NCBI GenBank assembly: GCA_902728285.1
Contig: CACVBU010000053.1
Span: forward strand, 1,235,000 to 1,298,999
Source of the DNA: Clytia hemisphaerica
Taxonomy: Eukaryota > Cnidaria > Hydrozoa > Leptothecata > Clytiidae
Reading direction: 5' to 3'
DNA: 64,000 nucleotides
This document shows, one piece after another, positions 45,496 to 56,942 of the stretch. The position numbers and the translations under genes were made by a program. The stretch's first letter is position 1. Each line of letters opens with the position of its first letter. The notes beneath the pieces are model-generated. The model did not search any database. It was not told the origin of the DNA and saw nothing but the letters and a program-made list of their open reading frames with translations.

Positions 45496-48400
45496 ATGAG
45501 GATAAAGCGGTTAAAACATTGCAAGAAGTATGTGAACTTCTACAAAACTACATACGGCTTTAGAGAGCCGTACCAAATCTTGGGTAAGTGAAATTTTTCT
45601 TAAATCTTGGCATCATAGTTTTGAATAAAATTCAATTTTTGTCGAGCTATTCAGATGATTGTAGTGTTTTTTTACACTATTTCCAAAGAACCGGTAAAAT
45701 TTTGTTGACCTTCGGCCATTCTTATTTTTCCTAATACCTTAAAGGAAAAAATTTTGGCGGGAGTTTAATTTGGCGGATGGCCAAAAAGGTTTTTCAGAGG
45801 GAATTTAATTTGGCGGATGGACGAAAAAACTAAATTTGGCGGGAATTTAATTTGGCGGTCGCTTAAAAATTTAACCTTAAGGGCTCTGACCATAGTCCAA
45901 AAATTGATTTTGGTATTTGAACATAAAAGTTATATTTCAGGTTCCTTAACACTTTTAACAAAGAATTGCCTTTATAAATTGCTTTTTAATCGAATCCCTT
46001 AAGAGTAATTAAGAATTTAATTGCAAAAATGACGTTATGAACTTTAAAAAGATGTTAGTAATATGTTGCATCACCCTCTTTTACAAAAAGTGCTTAGTTT
46101 TAATGGGTAATTAACTTTTTTGTTTCAAAATTTCTTTACACTGTCCGCAAAGAATTGAACTATTTTAAATTTTGCGGAAAATTTTTCTAAAAAGATGTGT
46201 CAAAAGTTATTACTGTTTTTTTAAGCAAAATCCGGATGAAAAATTGATGAAAAACCACTATTTTGAAGATTTCGAGACAAAGAAGCATTTACAAAAATTT
46301 TCCGCCAAAATTTTTATTGATCGGTAAAAGATACACCATCTACTGCGAAAATTTTTTCAAAATGTTTTTTCTTCCCCGAAACTAAGCTCTTCAAAGTTGA
46401 AATACTCTTCCTCGCAAAAGTCTTCATTTTCTTCTGCATCAAATTTTTTCAATGCAATTTTTGAATTTTCAGATTCAGGAATAGTTTGTCTAACAGAAAA
46501 TGTATAACATGCCATAGTTTTGTTGGTTACATCAGTCAGAAAACACATTTTAAACACGGCAATTATGAAAAATTCACTATGGTCAGAGCCCTTAAGATGG
46601 CGTCAAAACAGCGAAAAAATAGCAAAAACACCTTAAAAGAGATGATATTTTCAAAATGTTTAATTTGGCGGATGGCGGAAACAAGAAATTTTGGCGGGAA
46701 CTTAATTTGGCGGATTTCAGTCAAATCCGCCAAATCCGCCAAATTTTCTTTCCGCCAAAATTTCTTCCTTTTAAAGGTATTGTTCTCATCCTGTTTATGT
46801 ACAAGGTTCCCAAGATTGTAAGAATAAAAAAACTACAACGAGATAAGCCTTTCGTGGGGATTAAGATTTCGTGGATGTGGGGTTTTTTGATTTTCACGCA
46901 AGTAGAAATGAAATTTTTTGAAAAGGGTCAAAACCTTGAAATAAAATTTTTCCAAGAAAACGAACAAAGCTTTCTTTTAAATCGAATACTAACAGTTATC
47001 TATTTTGGAATAGACTGGGGGATATGAAATACAATATCAAAAGTTGAATTCAAATTTTTAACGGGAATTTGATTTCGCGGATGACACCCGGACCCGCGAA
47101 GTCTGCGAATTTTAACCCCCGCGAAAATGTATCTCATTAAAGTTGGACCTCAATGCTAACTTCTTTATTTTCAGTTGACCTGACATTTTGCCAATATGCA
47201 TTGACGTACAAAGTCAACATCAAAGAACAAGTACCGAAATACATCGAAGGCGAATCGCAACTCTGTATCTTTTCACCAACCCTTTTGAAATATTGATCTT
47301 TTTTGAGCATTCAGAAGTTTAGGTATAACGGGAGCCAAAGTTGGAGCTGTCTGAATTGAGAACTTCGCAAATTCCTTATGAACCAATCAGATTCGTGAAA
47401 TTATGTTAGGTCGACAATTACGCTCTCTAATTCGATTTTCAAGGGAAATTTGATTTTCATCGAATAAGGGAGCGTATCGAATAGTGGAGCTTCGTTCATG
47501 AGAGTTTCTTGTTGACGGTGACGGCTTTCAATATTATCGAATAATGGAGCGTATCGAATAGTAGAACGTCGAATTAGAGAGCGTCAACTGTTGTTTTTTT
47601 ATAAAACTTGTATTACAATGATGAATTTAAAGATCAAAATCTCCTTAACCTTGAAAACTGTGCGTGAAGTTACCACAAGCTGCATATTGGAGGAAGGCAA
47701 ACAATTGGGAAAACAATTAGGTGGTGCAGTACACATATGTAAGCAATTCAAATTGAGAAAATGTGGACACAGTAAAGCGGTTCCCGCACAAGAATGCATC
47801 CTTTCAATGATAGGTAATTTTTTTTTACCCTAATAACTTTCTTTTACCCTCCATTTATTTTAGCGCTTCTAATTTTATCCGCCTTCTATTTTCGAGCATC
47901 TTGTAAATAGATGAGATATTTCTTTAGTATAAAATGATAAAGCGTGGTTCCTGCACAGCAACGCATTTTTTCAATGATAGGTAACTTTCAATAACTTTTT
48001 TATGATTACAAATGAAGAAAACGCGCCTCTTATGCTCTTCTTCTCTAAATTTATTCGCACGCACTTATATATATTTTCGCGTATTTTGTAAATTCTGGGA
48101 TATTTTTTTAGTGTTTCAATGAAAATATAAGTAAAGGCAAAAAAATTTTCGCGCACGTTTTCTAAGCAAAAATAAAGGTGCGTGAACACAATATCAACCC
48201 TTATTAGAAAATTTGCGTTATACATCAATTTACATAATTTTCAAGCAATTTCTGCGTAGTATTTTGCGCATAAAAGCTCTATCCAAGATATTAGTGGGGA
48301 GGGGGGTCACGGTTGGTAACAATGAGAACTGCTCCCTTTTTCTTGTCCAGAATAGCGAAATTCGTAAGGTCTACTGTTGGAGAATAAATATTGGATTTAA

Positions 48401-51400
48401 ATGTCCGAAAAAACGGAGTTGAGTCGGATTGGTCGGATTTTGCGAATCACTCAAAATTTCACGAATTTTCGACGAAAATATCAATTCAAAGAATATTTCG
48501 TCAGCGGAATTCCGGTTATTCCTTTTGACGGTGGGGAAGGGAAAGTGGAAAATGGTGGAAACCCCTTTTTGGTTGTGTATTGATTTTAATTGTTTTCTAT
48601 TTTTCTAGGTGACACGAATGACAATCATTTCTTTGTTGCAAGCCAAGATTCTGAATTAAGAGATCACCTCAGAACGATTCCAGGTATAATTACAACCTTT
48701 ACGATGCACGTATTTTATTTACTTGTGTTCTAAAGGAATCTAAACAGAGTATAAAGTTTCTGTTATTAGAGTACGTTTGTTAGAAAAAAATAGGAGGACA
48801 AATGCTTAATAGATAAAAAATCTGATTTTAAACCTATAACAGGGGTTATGAAAAGATTTAATTCTATTGAAACCAGCTCATCAAGACATAGTGTGCAAGG
48901 GGGTTCCAGGTCCCACCTGAAAATTCAGGTCCCACCTTATCCTAAAATTTCCACCTTCAGCCCAGACTCCCAGATCCCAGCTAAAAACAAAAAAAATATT
49001 CTAATCCGAGGAACAAAACAAAATTTCTTTACCGTAATATGAAGATGCAATATATTACATATGATATATTTATATGTCTATTATATACATTTATGAAATA
49101 TATAAAAAAATATATCATAAAATCTGAAAATAAGAAATTTTACTTTAACTTTTTCCAAAACACCCAAAGTCCCACCTAAAGAAATTATCTCCCACCTTAA
49201 CTTATTTCTCCCACCTAAAACCTGGAACCCCAAATCCCACCTGAAAATTTTCGACCCAAATCAGCAACCCCCCCCCCCACTATTCTGGGGGGGGGGGTGC
49301 ACACTATGCAAAAGCATCATTCTGGTCTATTAAGGTACAGGGGTACATTAACAGGGGTTATGAAAAATTTTAATTCTATTGAAATCAGCTCATCAAGAGC
49401 ATCATTCTAGTCCATTAAGGTACCAAGCTACTATAGTGTTAACTTTCCCATGTTTTTAGGTGTTCCATTATTGAGAATTCATTACAATGCACTTGTGTTG
49501 GAGAAACCGTCCAAAGACTCCATCACTGAAGCTCAAAAGGTTTGAATGTCCATGCATTAAAAAGAGTTTTATTTTTTCTGGTGGATACACGATATTGAAA
49601 AACTGCAATCTAATCTCACCTTTTCCCCGTGAATCATCCAAAATCTCCGAATTCCCCCCAAAACGTTAATTACGTTGATTTTCAACCTACCAATGTTCAT
49701 TTTAACATCGGCATTTTTTTCTGGCTCGGACGAATTAACAAATTCGCTGTAAACCAAAAACCAAAAAGCTATTAAACATCCAGGGCGTTTATTCGAAGTA
49801 ATACGGTATACATCATAACACAAACAAAAACGAACTGTTCACTACCTCCTTGCCATAGATCGATTCTGTCAAAGTGAGCGCCAGCGGTTACGAGAAAGAG
49901 CGACTCGACCAATTAAAGAAAATGAAAGGTTTGGCTGAAGATGTTGGTGTTGAAGAGCAGCTCAAAAAACCGAAGAAAGTGAAAGGTGTCAATCCATTGG
50001 CTGCTAAGAAAAAGAAAGCGAAAAATGGCGGTGCTTTCGGTAAACAAACTGACCCTTCAAAGGTAATTTGTGTTTTTATTTTATTTTAACAATTTCTTTC
50101 AGTCGGTTCTCGATTACTTTAATAGTAAATCGTGGAGAATTCGCGCGATAGATGTGGATTGTCTACGTTTATCTCAAGGGACAAGAACAATTGTTGGGGT
50201 TAGTCGATAGCAGCAACTTTTGGAAGTAGTGAAATTTTGACAAAAGATTTTGAACAGAAAAGATTTTATTTTAAATTTCGTCTGGGTCAACCCTTGCCAC
50301 GTGAGAGGATTTGGGTACCGCTACAAAAATATAAGTGTATATGGAGGGGTAAAACCATTGAGTTTAAAGCGCGAAGGTCTAGAGTAGAATCTCTAACCTT
50401 TCTCTGGCAAGAAAAAGTGAAGCCTTAAAAAATGCCCCGTATTTTTGACGACAGATTGAATCTAGCAATTCCTTTGTTTACGATTGATATTTTTTTTCGA
50501 AATTTAGCGGTAAATTTTAGTTTTAATCTGTCATTTGCGTAAAAACCAGGCGAGCCGCTCAAGGCCGCGCAACTTTGGTAGGATTTGTTGGCTTCAAATC
50601 CTACCAAAGAGATTGACTTCTAGCCTTCGGCTTCTACTGCATTGGGTCAAACATAAAAAGCCTTGCGATGTGTAACCAAATCAAAATAAAACATAACACA
50701 TTTTTTTCTTTCACGATATTTCCTTTTCAAGTTACTATGTACAGATTTTGATTCTACATTTATTGAAAAAATATTCTCCGTACTAAAAAGGTAATCAATT
50801 TTTTCACAAAGAATTCTCGTGTCTAGGGAATATAAAATAGGTCGAACAAATCATTAGAAAAAGTTGAAAAATGAGGTTACACAATAAAAATAATAAAAGA
50901 TTTTCAAAACAAATTGGTCATAAAAAACGTAATGAATAAAATAGCTTTATTACGGCTAGGGAATAAAATATTTCTATACAATAAATGATTTGGTAGTAAA
51001 ATATAAAAAAAAGGTATGTACACGTTAAAATACTAATAAAAGTTTTGACAAAGAAAAAGTGTTAAGTTGAACCGAAAGTGTATATGGAGATATTCCAGTC
51101 TCTGCGTTGCGATATCAACACTTGTCTAACCTGAGATCAGATTGTGGTTGTTTTCTGCCCACCACGCTGAAGCTCTAAAGGGATGGGTGAAACATACAAT
51201 CTGACGAATATGCAATCTCGAAATCGTAAGGACCGCGTTCGTCTAAAAGGACTGGGGATGACAACAAAGTTGCGTGATTGTGTTTATGAATAGGGCGCCG
51301 TATCAGTTTTTGACTTTCTGGCGCACAACAAGATTCTTGTTGTAAAATTTTCCGCGGGAGGACTATTTTCCTCAGATGTATAATTTTCAAGTGCCTTCAG

Positions 51401-52018
51401 AGGTTTACCGTGCACGTAAGAAAATTATGAACAGCTGTTATCAGGTTACACTTGTCAGGCCCGATCTTGTGAGAATCACAACGCTTCCCGTTTGTCCATG
51501 TGTCTATACACTGTTTTTTATGATCGTTGGGTGCTTGCCTGGAGCTGAAAGAGTCGAGTGAGTGCTTTCAATCTTCTTCTCCGGGCACTAATTTTAATTA
51601 CTGATAAGGGCGTTACTGCGTGATATAATTTTGATTGTTTTAGAGATTTCTGTCAAAGTTACCAATGGAAGAAATTTTCGTGGAACAAATATTCGTTGAA
51701 TTAAATTTCGCAGCTTTTTGACAAATCCGCGAAATTAAATTCCGCGAAACACGAATATTCTCATGATTTAAAAAATCACCTATAAAATTGGTCTTTTTAG
51801 GACAAAATAGGCAATATTTTAAACAAAAATTCCTCTCAACCGCGAAATTAAATTCCGCGAAAATTTAATTTACGTCCTTTGGAAATAAAGATATTATTAT
51901 TATATTATTATTTCTTATTCCACAGAAACGCAGTCGTAAAAAGACACGCATCGCACAACACGTTCTGGATGAACTCAAAAAACAAAGTGATGGACAACAA
52001 AATATAACTTCAAGTTGA
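45496..52018 (+). CDS. UTP23: UTP23, small-subunit processome / rRNA processing factor (7 exons)
   Basis: Exons: 45496-45583, 47175-47264, 47670-47813, 48609-48683, 49460-49539, 49859-50062, 51926-52018. They join in frame to 257 aa (human UTP23: 249). Diagnostic stretches in order are MRIKRLKHCKKYVNFYKTTY, GFREPYQIL, DLTFCQ, the Cys-rich SCILEEGKQLG ... CKQFKLRKCGH ... ECILSMI, HFFVASQD, PGVPLLRI and VLEKPS. A Lys-rich tail includes the NPLAAKKKKAK motif and ends KKRSRKKTR...SS. UTP23 is a PIN-fold nucleolar protein with a zinc-binding Cys/His set. It lacks the full PIN nuclease site and is needed for 18S rRNA maturation and release of a snoRNA from pre-ribosomes. AATAAA lies at 52052-52057. 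Intron 2 looks U12-type. Introns 1, 3 and 4 carry mobile elements. Confidence 0.94.
45737..46777. mobile_element. TTTGGCGG-word element in UTP23 intron 1
   Basis: Ends CCTTAAAGGAAAAAATTTTG (45737) and its near complement, finishing TTAAAGG (46777), each bordered by TA. Word TTTAATTTGGCGG(GA) iterated four times in the left arm and several times, in both orientations, in the right arm (46660-46760). Interrupted by the TTAA element 45881-46591. Confidence 0.75.
45881..46591. mobile_element. TTAA-flanked element, 711 bp, 16-bp perfect TIRs
   Basis: GGGCTCTGACCATAGT (45881) and ACTATGGTCAGAGCCC (to 46591), with TTAA on both sides (45877-45880, 46592-46595). TTAA targets are typical of piggyBac and Kolobok. 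A truncated second copy begins with the same end at 59399 after TTAA, and shares the block AAGCTCTTCAAAGTTGAAAT. No transposase. Confidence 0.85.
47265..47669 (+). other. Probable U12-type intron 2 of UTP23
   Basis: The 5' end GTATCTTTT differs at one base from the U12 consensus GTATCCTTT. Near the 3' end, TCCTTAAC at 47642-47649 matches the U12 branch-site consensus, with the branch A about 21 nt before the terminal AG. No polypyrimidine tract precedes the acceptor, as expected for U12 introns. Confidence 0.7.
47422..47585. mobile_element. Tigger/pogo-like MITE inside UTP23 intron 2
   Basis: CGCTCTCTAATTCGA and TCGAATTAGAGAGCG are inverted, with TATCGAATAGTGGA words between. It occupies much of the 405-bp intron. 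Confidence 0.7.
47800..48110. repeat. Tandem duplication of UTP23 exon 3 end and intron start
   Basis: The exon-3 end (TTCCCGCACAAGAATGCATC, CAATGATAGGTAA) is repeated, decayed, at about 47945-47990 (TTCCTGCACAGCAACGCATT, CAATGATAGGTAA). The following ~110 bp of intron is also duplicated (TTTTGTAAAT...GATATTTTTTTAG). The copy keeps the GTAA donor but lacks an acceptor. Confidence 0.75.
48887..49308. mobile_element. CATAGTG-ended element, CCCACCT words, 5-bp TSD
   Basis: Ends CATAGTGTGCA and TGCACACTATG, with CAAGA (48882-48886) and CAAAA (49309-49313) outside. A diverged duplicate of the flanking DNA at about 49349-49427 has CAAGA once and no insert, which proves the boundaries. The body repeats CCCACCTGAAA/CCCACCTAAA about eight times and ends in long C- and G-runs. 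Confidence 0.88.
50080..51925. other. UTP23 intron 6
   Basis: No gene supported. The stretch 51640-51890 iterates CGCGAAATTAAATTC and TTTTCGTGGAA, another iterated-word element with unclear ends. Remaining sequence is AT-rich. Confidence 0.45.
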
Positions 52019-52039
52019 TGACAACATCCTTTCTAACCC

Positions 52040-53322
52040 TTTCGCTTATACAATAAAGTATTGAATGTTAGGTTTTGAAAAATTTAGAAACAGATTTAAA
52101 ATGAAGAGTCTCTTACTGCGGGTGTTTCAAAGAATATTGGTTGTCAAAAAATCGAATGCAATTTTATAACAATCGTCAATGAGAAATATTGGTTGTGGAA
52201 CTATTGTTGTGCTCAAAAACACGAAACACACGACTAAACACTTGGTATTTCTGAGACAATAAATTGTGTCCTATCTTTACAAGGACGAACGAATGAAAAC
52301 TTTTAATCGGCTGTTGACAAAAATTCACCAAACTGTTTATGATGCAATTTATACATCACTGGCAAGGAACAGATCGTTGCCGCGCATTATTTAGACAGGA
52401 GATGATGAGACGATGGATGAAGACCAGTTTGGTTGCTGTGTTGTATGTACACATGGCTTTGTCTTGTTTGTCACAATGAGCTATAGAGGAGCATTGTCAT
52501 GGATTCCCAAATATGGATTGAATGATATTATGTTATTGTCTACTCTCAAAAATAAAGTTTGAGTTGTTTGAATAAATAGTTTTTAGGAAGAATGCCGTTT
52601 TCTGTCAACCTTTATATCACTAGTGGAAAAATTCCACTACCTTATCGGCCAAAACTTAGTCGGCCTTAATCATTAGTCGGCCCTAATTTTAGTCACCTCG
52701 TCAAAATTTAGTCACTAAGGGCCGACTAATAATTAAGAGCGACTAAAACCTTGATAATGATTGTAAAACCTTCAGAAAATTCCATTGTATGAGATTATCA
52801 TTTTCTTTCATTTTAGTTAAAAAAAAGTATGAACTTTTACAAAATAAGAAACTAAGATTGAGATGGATTTGTCACGTGCGTGTTTTTTTGATGGAGTAGA
52901 TACCGAAACAAAATGGTTTACTGGATATAGCTGTGGCAATATGCACATTCAGTCTCAATTTGGGAATCTTCTGAATGTAATACTGAATGTCATACATACT
53001 TAAAGGCTGGGAAGTTTAATGTGGTGCCGGATAAACTAAACGGTGAGTCTTGTTCTTATAAATCAACGTTATTATATACCTACATGCACTGTATATTACA
53101 TGAATTATAATAAACTCCAGACTATCTAACACTGATTGAATCAATTCGGAATCGAGGACATTTTACTGGTATTAAGGAGATTTAAAGCGCACACGTTAGG
53201 AGGGGGGGGGGTTGGTTCCTTAAGACTTTTCTTTTCTTATAAGAGATTTTGGTTAGGGATATTGGTCCATTCTTGCGATTAACGCACTTGATCCAAAAAC
53301 TGTGTGTCGGTGTTTCGCAAGC
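52040..53322. other. UTP23 3' flank
   Basis: AATAAA signals occur at 52052 and 52549. At 52640-52760 the word TTAGTCGGCC/GGCCGACTAA repeats after TACCTTATCGG, a partial relative of the element at 26002. No gene seen. Confidence 0.4.
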
Positions 53323-53471
53323 TGCACTTACCTTTCTCTTAATTGCTGAGCATCAAGCAGAGAGGCATCAAGTACCGTTTTGGGAATCTTTGATATGACC
53401 CGGCTGGGGGTTGAACCCACAACATTGCAAACCGTAGCCGGATTCTCCACCACTGCACTACGGTCGCTCAT
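53323..53471 (-). repeat. tRNA-derived SINE, second copy
   Basis: Reverse-strand copy of 23108-23290: GAGCGACCGTAGTGCAGTGG, GGTTGTGGGTTCAACCCCCA-like B-box, then GATTCCCAAAACGGTACTTG and CTTGATGCTCAGCAATTAAG. Confidence 0.82.
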
Positions 53472-53654
53472 TTTACAGTAATTGCCAATGCTATTCAAAA
53501 CTGTCAACTCCCAACAAGCTATCAATAACAGTTATAATGAATATTTCACTATCACTAATAATAATCGTCAGAAATCAAAAACTTGTGTAATGAATAGAAT
53601 CATTCTTGAAAAAACGATTGACACTACATAAAGCCATAGCAGGATTAACAAAGT

Positions 53655-53735
53655 CTTCAACACTCCTTATGATCCCCAGGAAATCCTTTTTGGATTACTC
53701 CCTCCCCTGGAAATGGAAATGAAATAGCCCAATTG
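53655..53735. mobile_element. Right half of a CCCCTGGAAA MITE
   Basis: ATCCCCAGGAAATCC, CTCCCCTGGAAATGG and the terminal AAATAGCCCA match the right end of 19029-19238. The left half is absent. Confidence 0.6.
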
Positions 53736-54104
53736 AATTCATGGTAAAGTGGTGACATTCTCTTTATTGAAATAGCTTCAATTTATTTCGAAGGTCTTTA
53801 TGGAAAATTCATCTCAAAAGTCACAGTGGGATTGTTTTGATTTCTTTCTATGAGATAACGAGAAATAAAACAAGACAATTTAATAAGATAAATAATTTAT
53901 GCTTGGGTGCCCCATCTCAAGCTGAGACTGAGAATTTAAAACTAGAGAAGACGAACGTCATGAGAGGTGACTGGTCATTTTCTTCTCCTGTTGACGGATA
54001 TTTGACCATTGTCCCTCTTGCAAAATCCGAAAATAAATCGGTTTTCTTTTTTTACATTATCACCAAAGCGAAATTCAAGATGGTGACAGAACAATTGCAA
54101 CCTG

Positions 54105-54250
54105 TGACAATTGCCCCCGGATAATTGCCCTCCGGTTAATTACCCCCAGGACAATTAACCTCCAGGCAATTGCCCCACATGACAATTACCTTCATACTAT
54201 CACCAGACAATTGCCCCCAAGGACGATACCCCCCCGGGAAAATTACTCAC
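54105..54250. repeat. GACAATTGCCCCC iterated tract
   Basis: ACAATTGCCCCC, AATTACCCCC and related words repeat about nine times. It abuts a frame from 53837 that is repeat-derived. No clear inverted ends remain. Confidence 0.6.
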
Positions 54251-54496
54251 AGCCCAGGTGGAACTTTTTCCTACAGCTACAGCGGGAATAGAATTATTTA
54301 TCGAAATCCCGATGGGTTTAAAATCGGGTTAAAGTCCATTTGCTGAAATTGTAGGGTATTTTTCCTACCGGGGAAGAAATTTTAGCCGAATTTTCTAGTG
54401 GGTGTTGGGTCCCAGGGGATCTGTGACACATAGGTGATATTGTAATTTGTCTAATTTATGAAAGGATTATTCATTTATAACAAACTATTCTTTCGA

Positions 54497-55462
54497 TTAC
54501 TCCCTTTTCTGATAACAACAGCATATCAAGTTTCGCATGAAACGACGAAACTCTGGCATCATCTTGAGGTAAATGAATAAATTACCAATGTTATTTAAAT
54601 ACATTAATTCTATCGAAAATGTTTCAATGCCATATAAAATTTTATATTCAGTATCACTCATACTTGCCATAGAGTCAATCGAAATCAGACTCGCCATACA
54701 TGTAACTATCGTTTTTGCTAAAACCATTGACACTGCAAACAGCCAGATCAGAATTCTCAAAGTCTTTAGCGCTTTTTGGTTTCGTTCTTTTGATCGTGAT
54801 TCTTGACTTTCCTTCAATGCCTTTGACATTTTGTAATACATAACAATTAGAATCACCAGAAAAACAAAAGAAATAGCTGCATTGATCATCAGTATGTCAT
54901 AATCCAAACTCGTTTCTAATATTATAGAAATTATATTTGGTGAAAGAGCCAAGGATGATATTACCAGAGTTGTCAGTGAAATGTAGAAAAAGTGACTTTT
55001 GGACCATTTACGTTTAAACGGATAGACGATACTTTGATATCTCAGTAGTGAAACAAAAAATAAGCCAAACATTGACTGTATATGTAGTGGCTCAGGAATC
55101 GACATTAACATATATGCAACTAGATTGTCAAATGAGATTAATTTTGAAACCATCAGGTTATTAGGTATCTCTGATAAGCAAATCATGACATCGACGATTG
55201 CTAAGTTTAACAAAACGTAGTGATAAATACTCATTTTCTTCAAGTTTTTCTTGTTTTTGAGTATAAAATAACAAATTATGAATAGATTACCTACAAGTCC
55301 AATAAATCCCAAACACAAAATTATAAAACCTGTTATTTGTTCACTGACGTTTGTGTAACTATCAATATATCCTGGCCAACTGAAGTCTTCACCGCCTGAA
55401 CCAGAGCCGCTTGAATCATTCCCAAAAGAAGGTTGCGCACTTGGAACAACTTCACCAGCCAT
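54497..55462 (-). CDS. Rhodopsin-class G-protein-coupled receptor, intronless
   Basis: 321 aa. I chose the ATG at 55462 (context ACGATGG), since upstream codons in frame offer only non-ATG starts. The N-terminus is extracellular, with a GSGSGG stretch and an N-glycosylation site (NVS, 38-40). Seven hydrophobic segments follow. TM1 has GNLF (58-61) and TM2 LNLAIVD (85-91). TM3 ends LLRYQSIVYPF (Arg141), replacing DRY. TM7 has GNLFIYLKMMPEF in place of NPxxY, and a CCC cluster (314-316) suits palmitoylation. The usual TM3/ECL2 disulphide cysteines are not apparent. It should sit in the plasma membrane and signal through G proteins. The ligand is unknown; peptide or amine receptors of early animals are the likeliest relatives. 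Confidence 0.87.
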   Translation of the reverse strand: MAGEVVPSAQPSFGNDSSGSGSGGEDFSWPGYIDSYTNVSEQITGFIILCLGFIGLVGNLFIICYFILKNKKNLKKMSIYHYVLLNLAIVDVMICLSEIPNNLMVSKLISFDNLVAYMLMSIPEPLHIQSMFGLFFVSLLRYQSIVYPFKRKWSKSHFFYISLTTLVISSLALSPNIISIILETSLDYDILMINAAISFVFLVILIVMYYKMSKALKESQESRSKERNQKALKTLRILIWLFAVSMVLAKTIVTCMASLISIDSMASMSDTEYKILYGIETFSIELMYLNNIGNLFIYLKMMPEFRRFMRNLICCCYQKRE

Positions 55463-55504
55463 CGTGTTTAAGAAATATAGTAGCTGAGAAGTGTAAAATG
55501 TTAG

Positions 55505-56450
55505 CACCGCAAATCAAGGGTTCTTAGTTCGAACCCCAACTCCTTTCAATGTTTAGATCGTAGATAACCGAGCCGGCTAGTCGTGGAATCCGTAATAAAA
55601 ACAATCAGAAAAACTTTGTAAGAATCCAAAGTTGGTGAATTTTTTTGTCGGGTTTTTCAATTTGTTGGTTTCGCAAGACTTCTTCCACTCTAAAGAAATT
55701 ATGATTTTGAAGATTTTGCGTTTCGAGTTTGGTTTTCTTACATCGCGAAACTCGATGAATTATTTATCGTAGTTCCGTACTATAATTTCTAAGACTCAGT
55801 TGAATCTTTTTAATATCTTTTCAAAAATAAATTATTTTACTGACTACACTGAATGAAAACAAAGCGTTGACGTACTGTATGTTAAAATAGAAAAAATGTC
55901 ACCTATCGACCTATTTCAGTGAATTCTATCGGAAGTTTTTTCAGCTGTCTTTTGCGAATCAACCATGTAATTCTCAGTTGCTTACGGTACCCTGTGCTCG
56001 GAGAAAATTATCAAACACTCGTTGAAAATATATTCACGAGTGAGTTATTATCGTAAAGAAAAGAATATAAAATATTGAGAAACAAATGAACAACAAACAT
56101 TGAAACTGCCAGTATTGAAAAAATAATTTTCATTACTTTAACTACGAGAAACAAATATAAAAAATAAAGAAGAATCAGTGGCGGCCTGGCAGAGGGTGTG
56201 CAATGCAAACCGGGGAAAGGTGCCCAGTGGTAAAACTTCAATTCGATTCGCTAGAGGACAGAATCAAGTAAAACAGAGCCAAATTTAGAGGTTCCTGGAT
56301 CACTCGTTGACCAAAAATTGTTAAAAACTGGTCAAAATCTTAAAAAAGTGGATTTTTGTCAAATTTTTGCATTTTTTTGACTTTTTGGCTTAAAGTCTCG
56401 CTGGAAAGACTCACTTTTGATTTTTTTTTTTTTGCTTGACCATGAAGCCC
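55505..56450. other. GPCR upstream region
   Basis: No gene. On the minus strand GGGGTTCGAACTAAG (about 55528-55542) resembles a B-box and may be a SINE remnant near the GPCR 5' end. The rest is AT-rich. Confidence 0.35.
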
Positions 56451-56453
56451 AAT

Positions 56454-56880
56454 CATAGTGGGCAACACTCCTCCAACCCCCATCTGAAAAAATGTCACCC
56501 ACCTACATATGGTTACCCCCGCCTATATATGGTTACCCCTGCCTAAATGTTAGGAGCACGATAGGTTCCGGCTAAAACTCCCGAGGAGTACAAATTGGAG
56601 AGGAAGAGACTTGAGAAAAAATTAATATTCGCATTTCGTAACCTAGATAACATTTTTTTGGCATTCATTTGTTATATTTTTCTCTCTAGATGTGTAACAG
56701 ATATCGAAAAAGATATTTGAAAGAAATTAAACAAAGATTTAAATACAGAAAACTTGACAACCCCCACCTGAAAAATGTCACCCTACCTACATAGGGTTAC
56801 ACCTGAAATTTCTCATCAACCCAACACCCACCTATTTTTAAAAATCTGAAATTCCTCAACCCCCACTATGGCCCACTATG
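56454..56880. mobile_element. CATAGTG-ended element, second copy, TSD CCAAT
   Basis: Ends CATAGTGGGC and GCCCACTATG, with perfect CCAAT on both sides (56449-56453, 56881-56885). The body has CCCACCT and GGTTACCCC(n)GCCTA words on both sides of an AT-rich middle, and CAACCCCCACCTGAAAAATG. Same termini, duplication length and body word as 48887-49308. Confidence 0.88.
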
Positions 56881-56942
56881 CCAATCCAATTCCTACGAGT
56901 TAGACCAAAAATGACGATTTCTAACTCAAACTGGGCATTACA

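Noticed and set aside
46357..46557. Acidic 66-codon frame inside the TTAA element
   Set aside because: The second copy of the element does not keep the frame.
49874..50089. Separate small Lys-rich gene
   Set aside because: It is UTP23 exon 6, fixed by flanking splice sites and by the match to the family tail.
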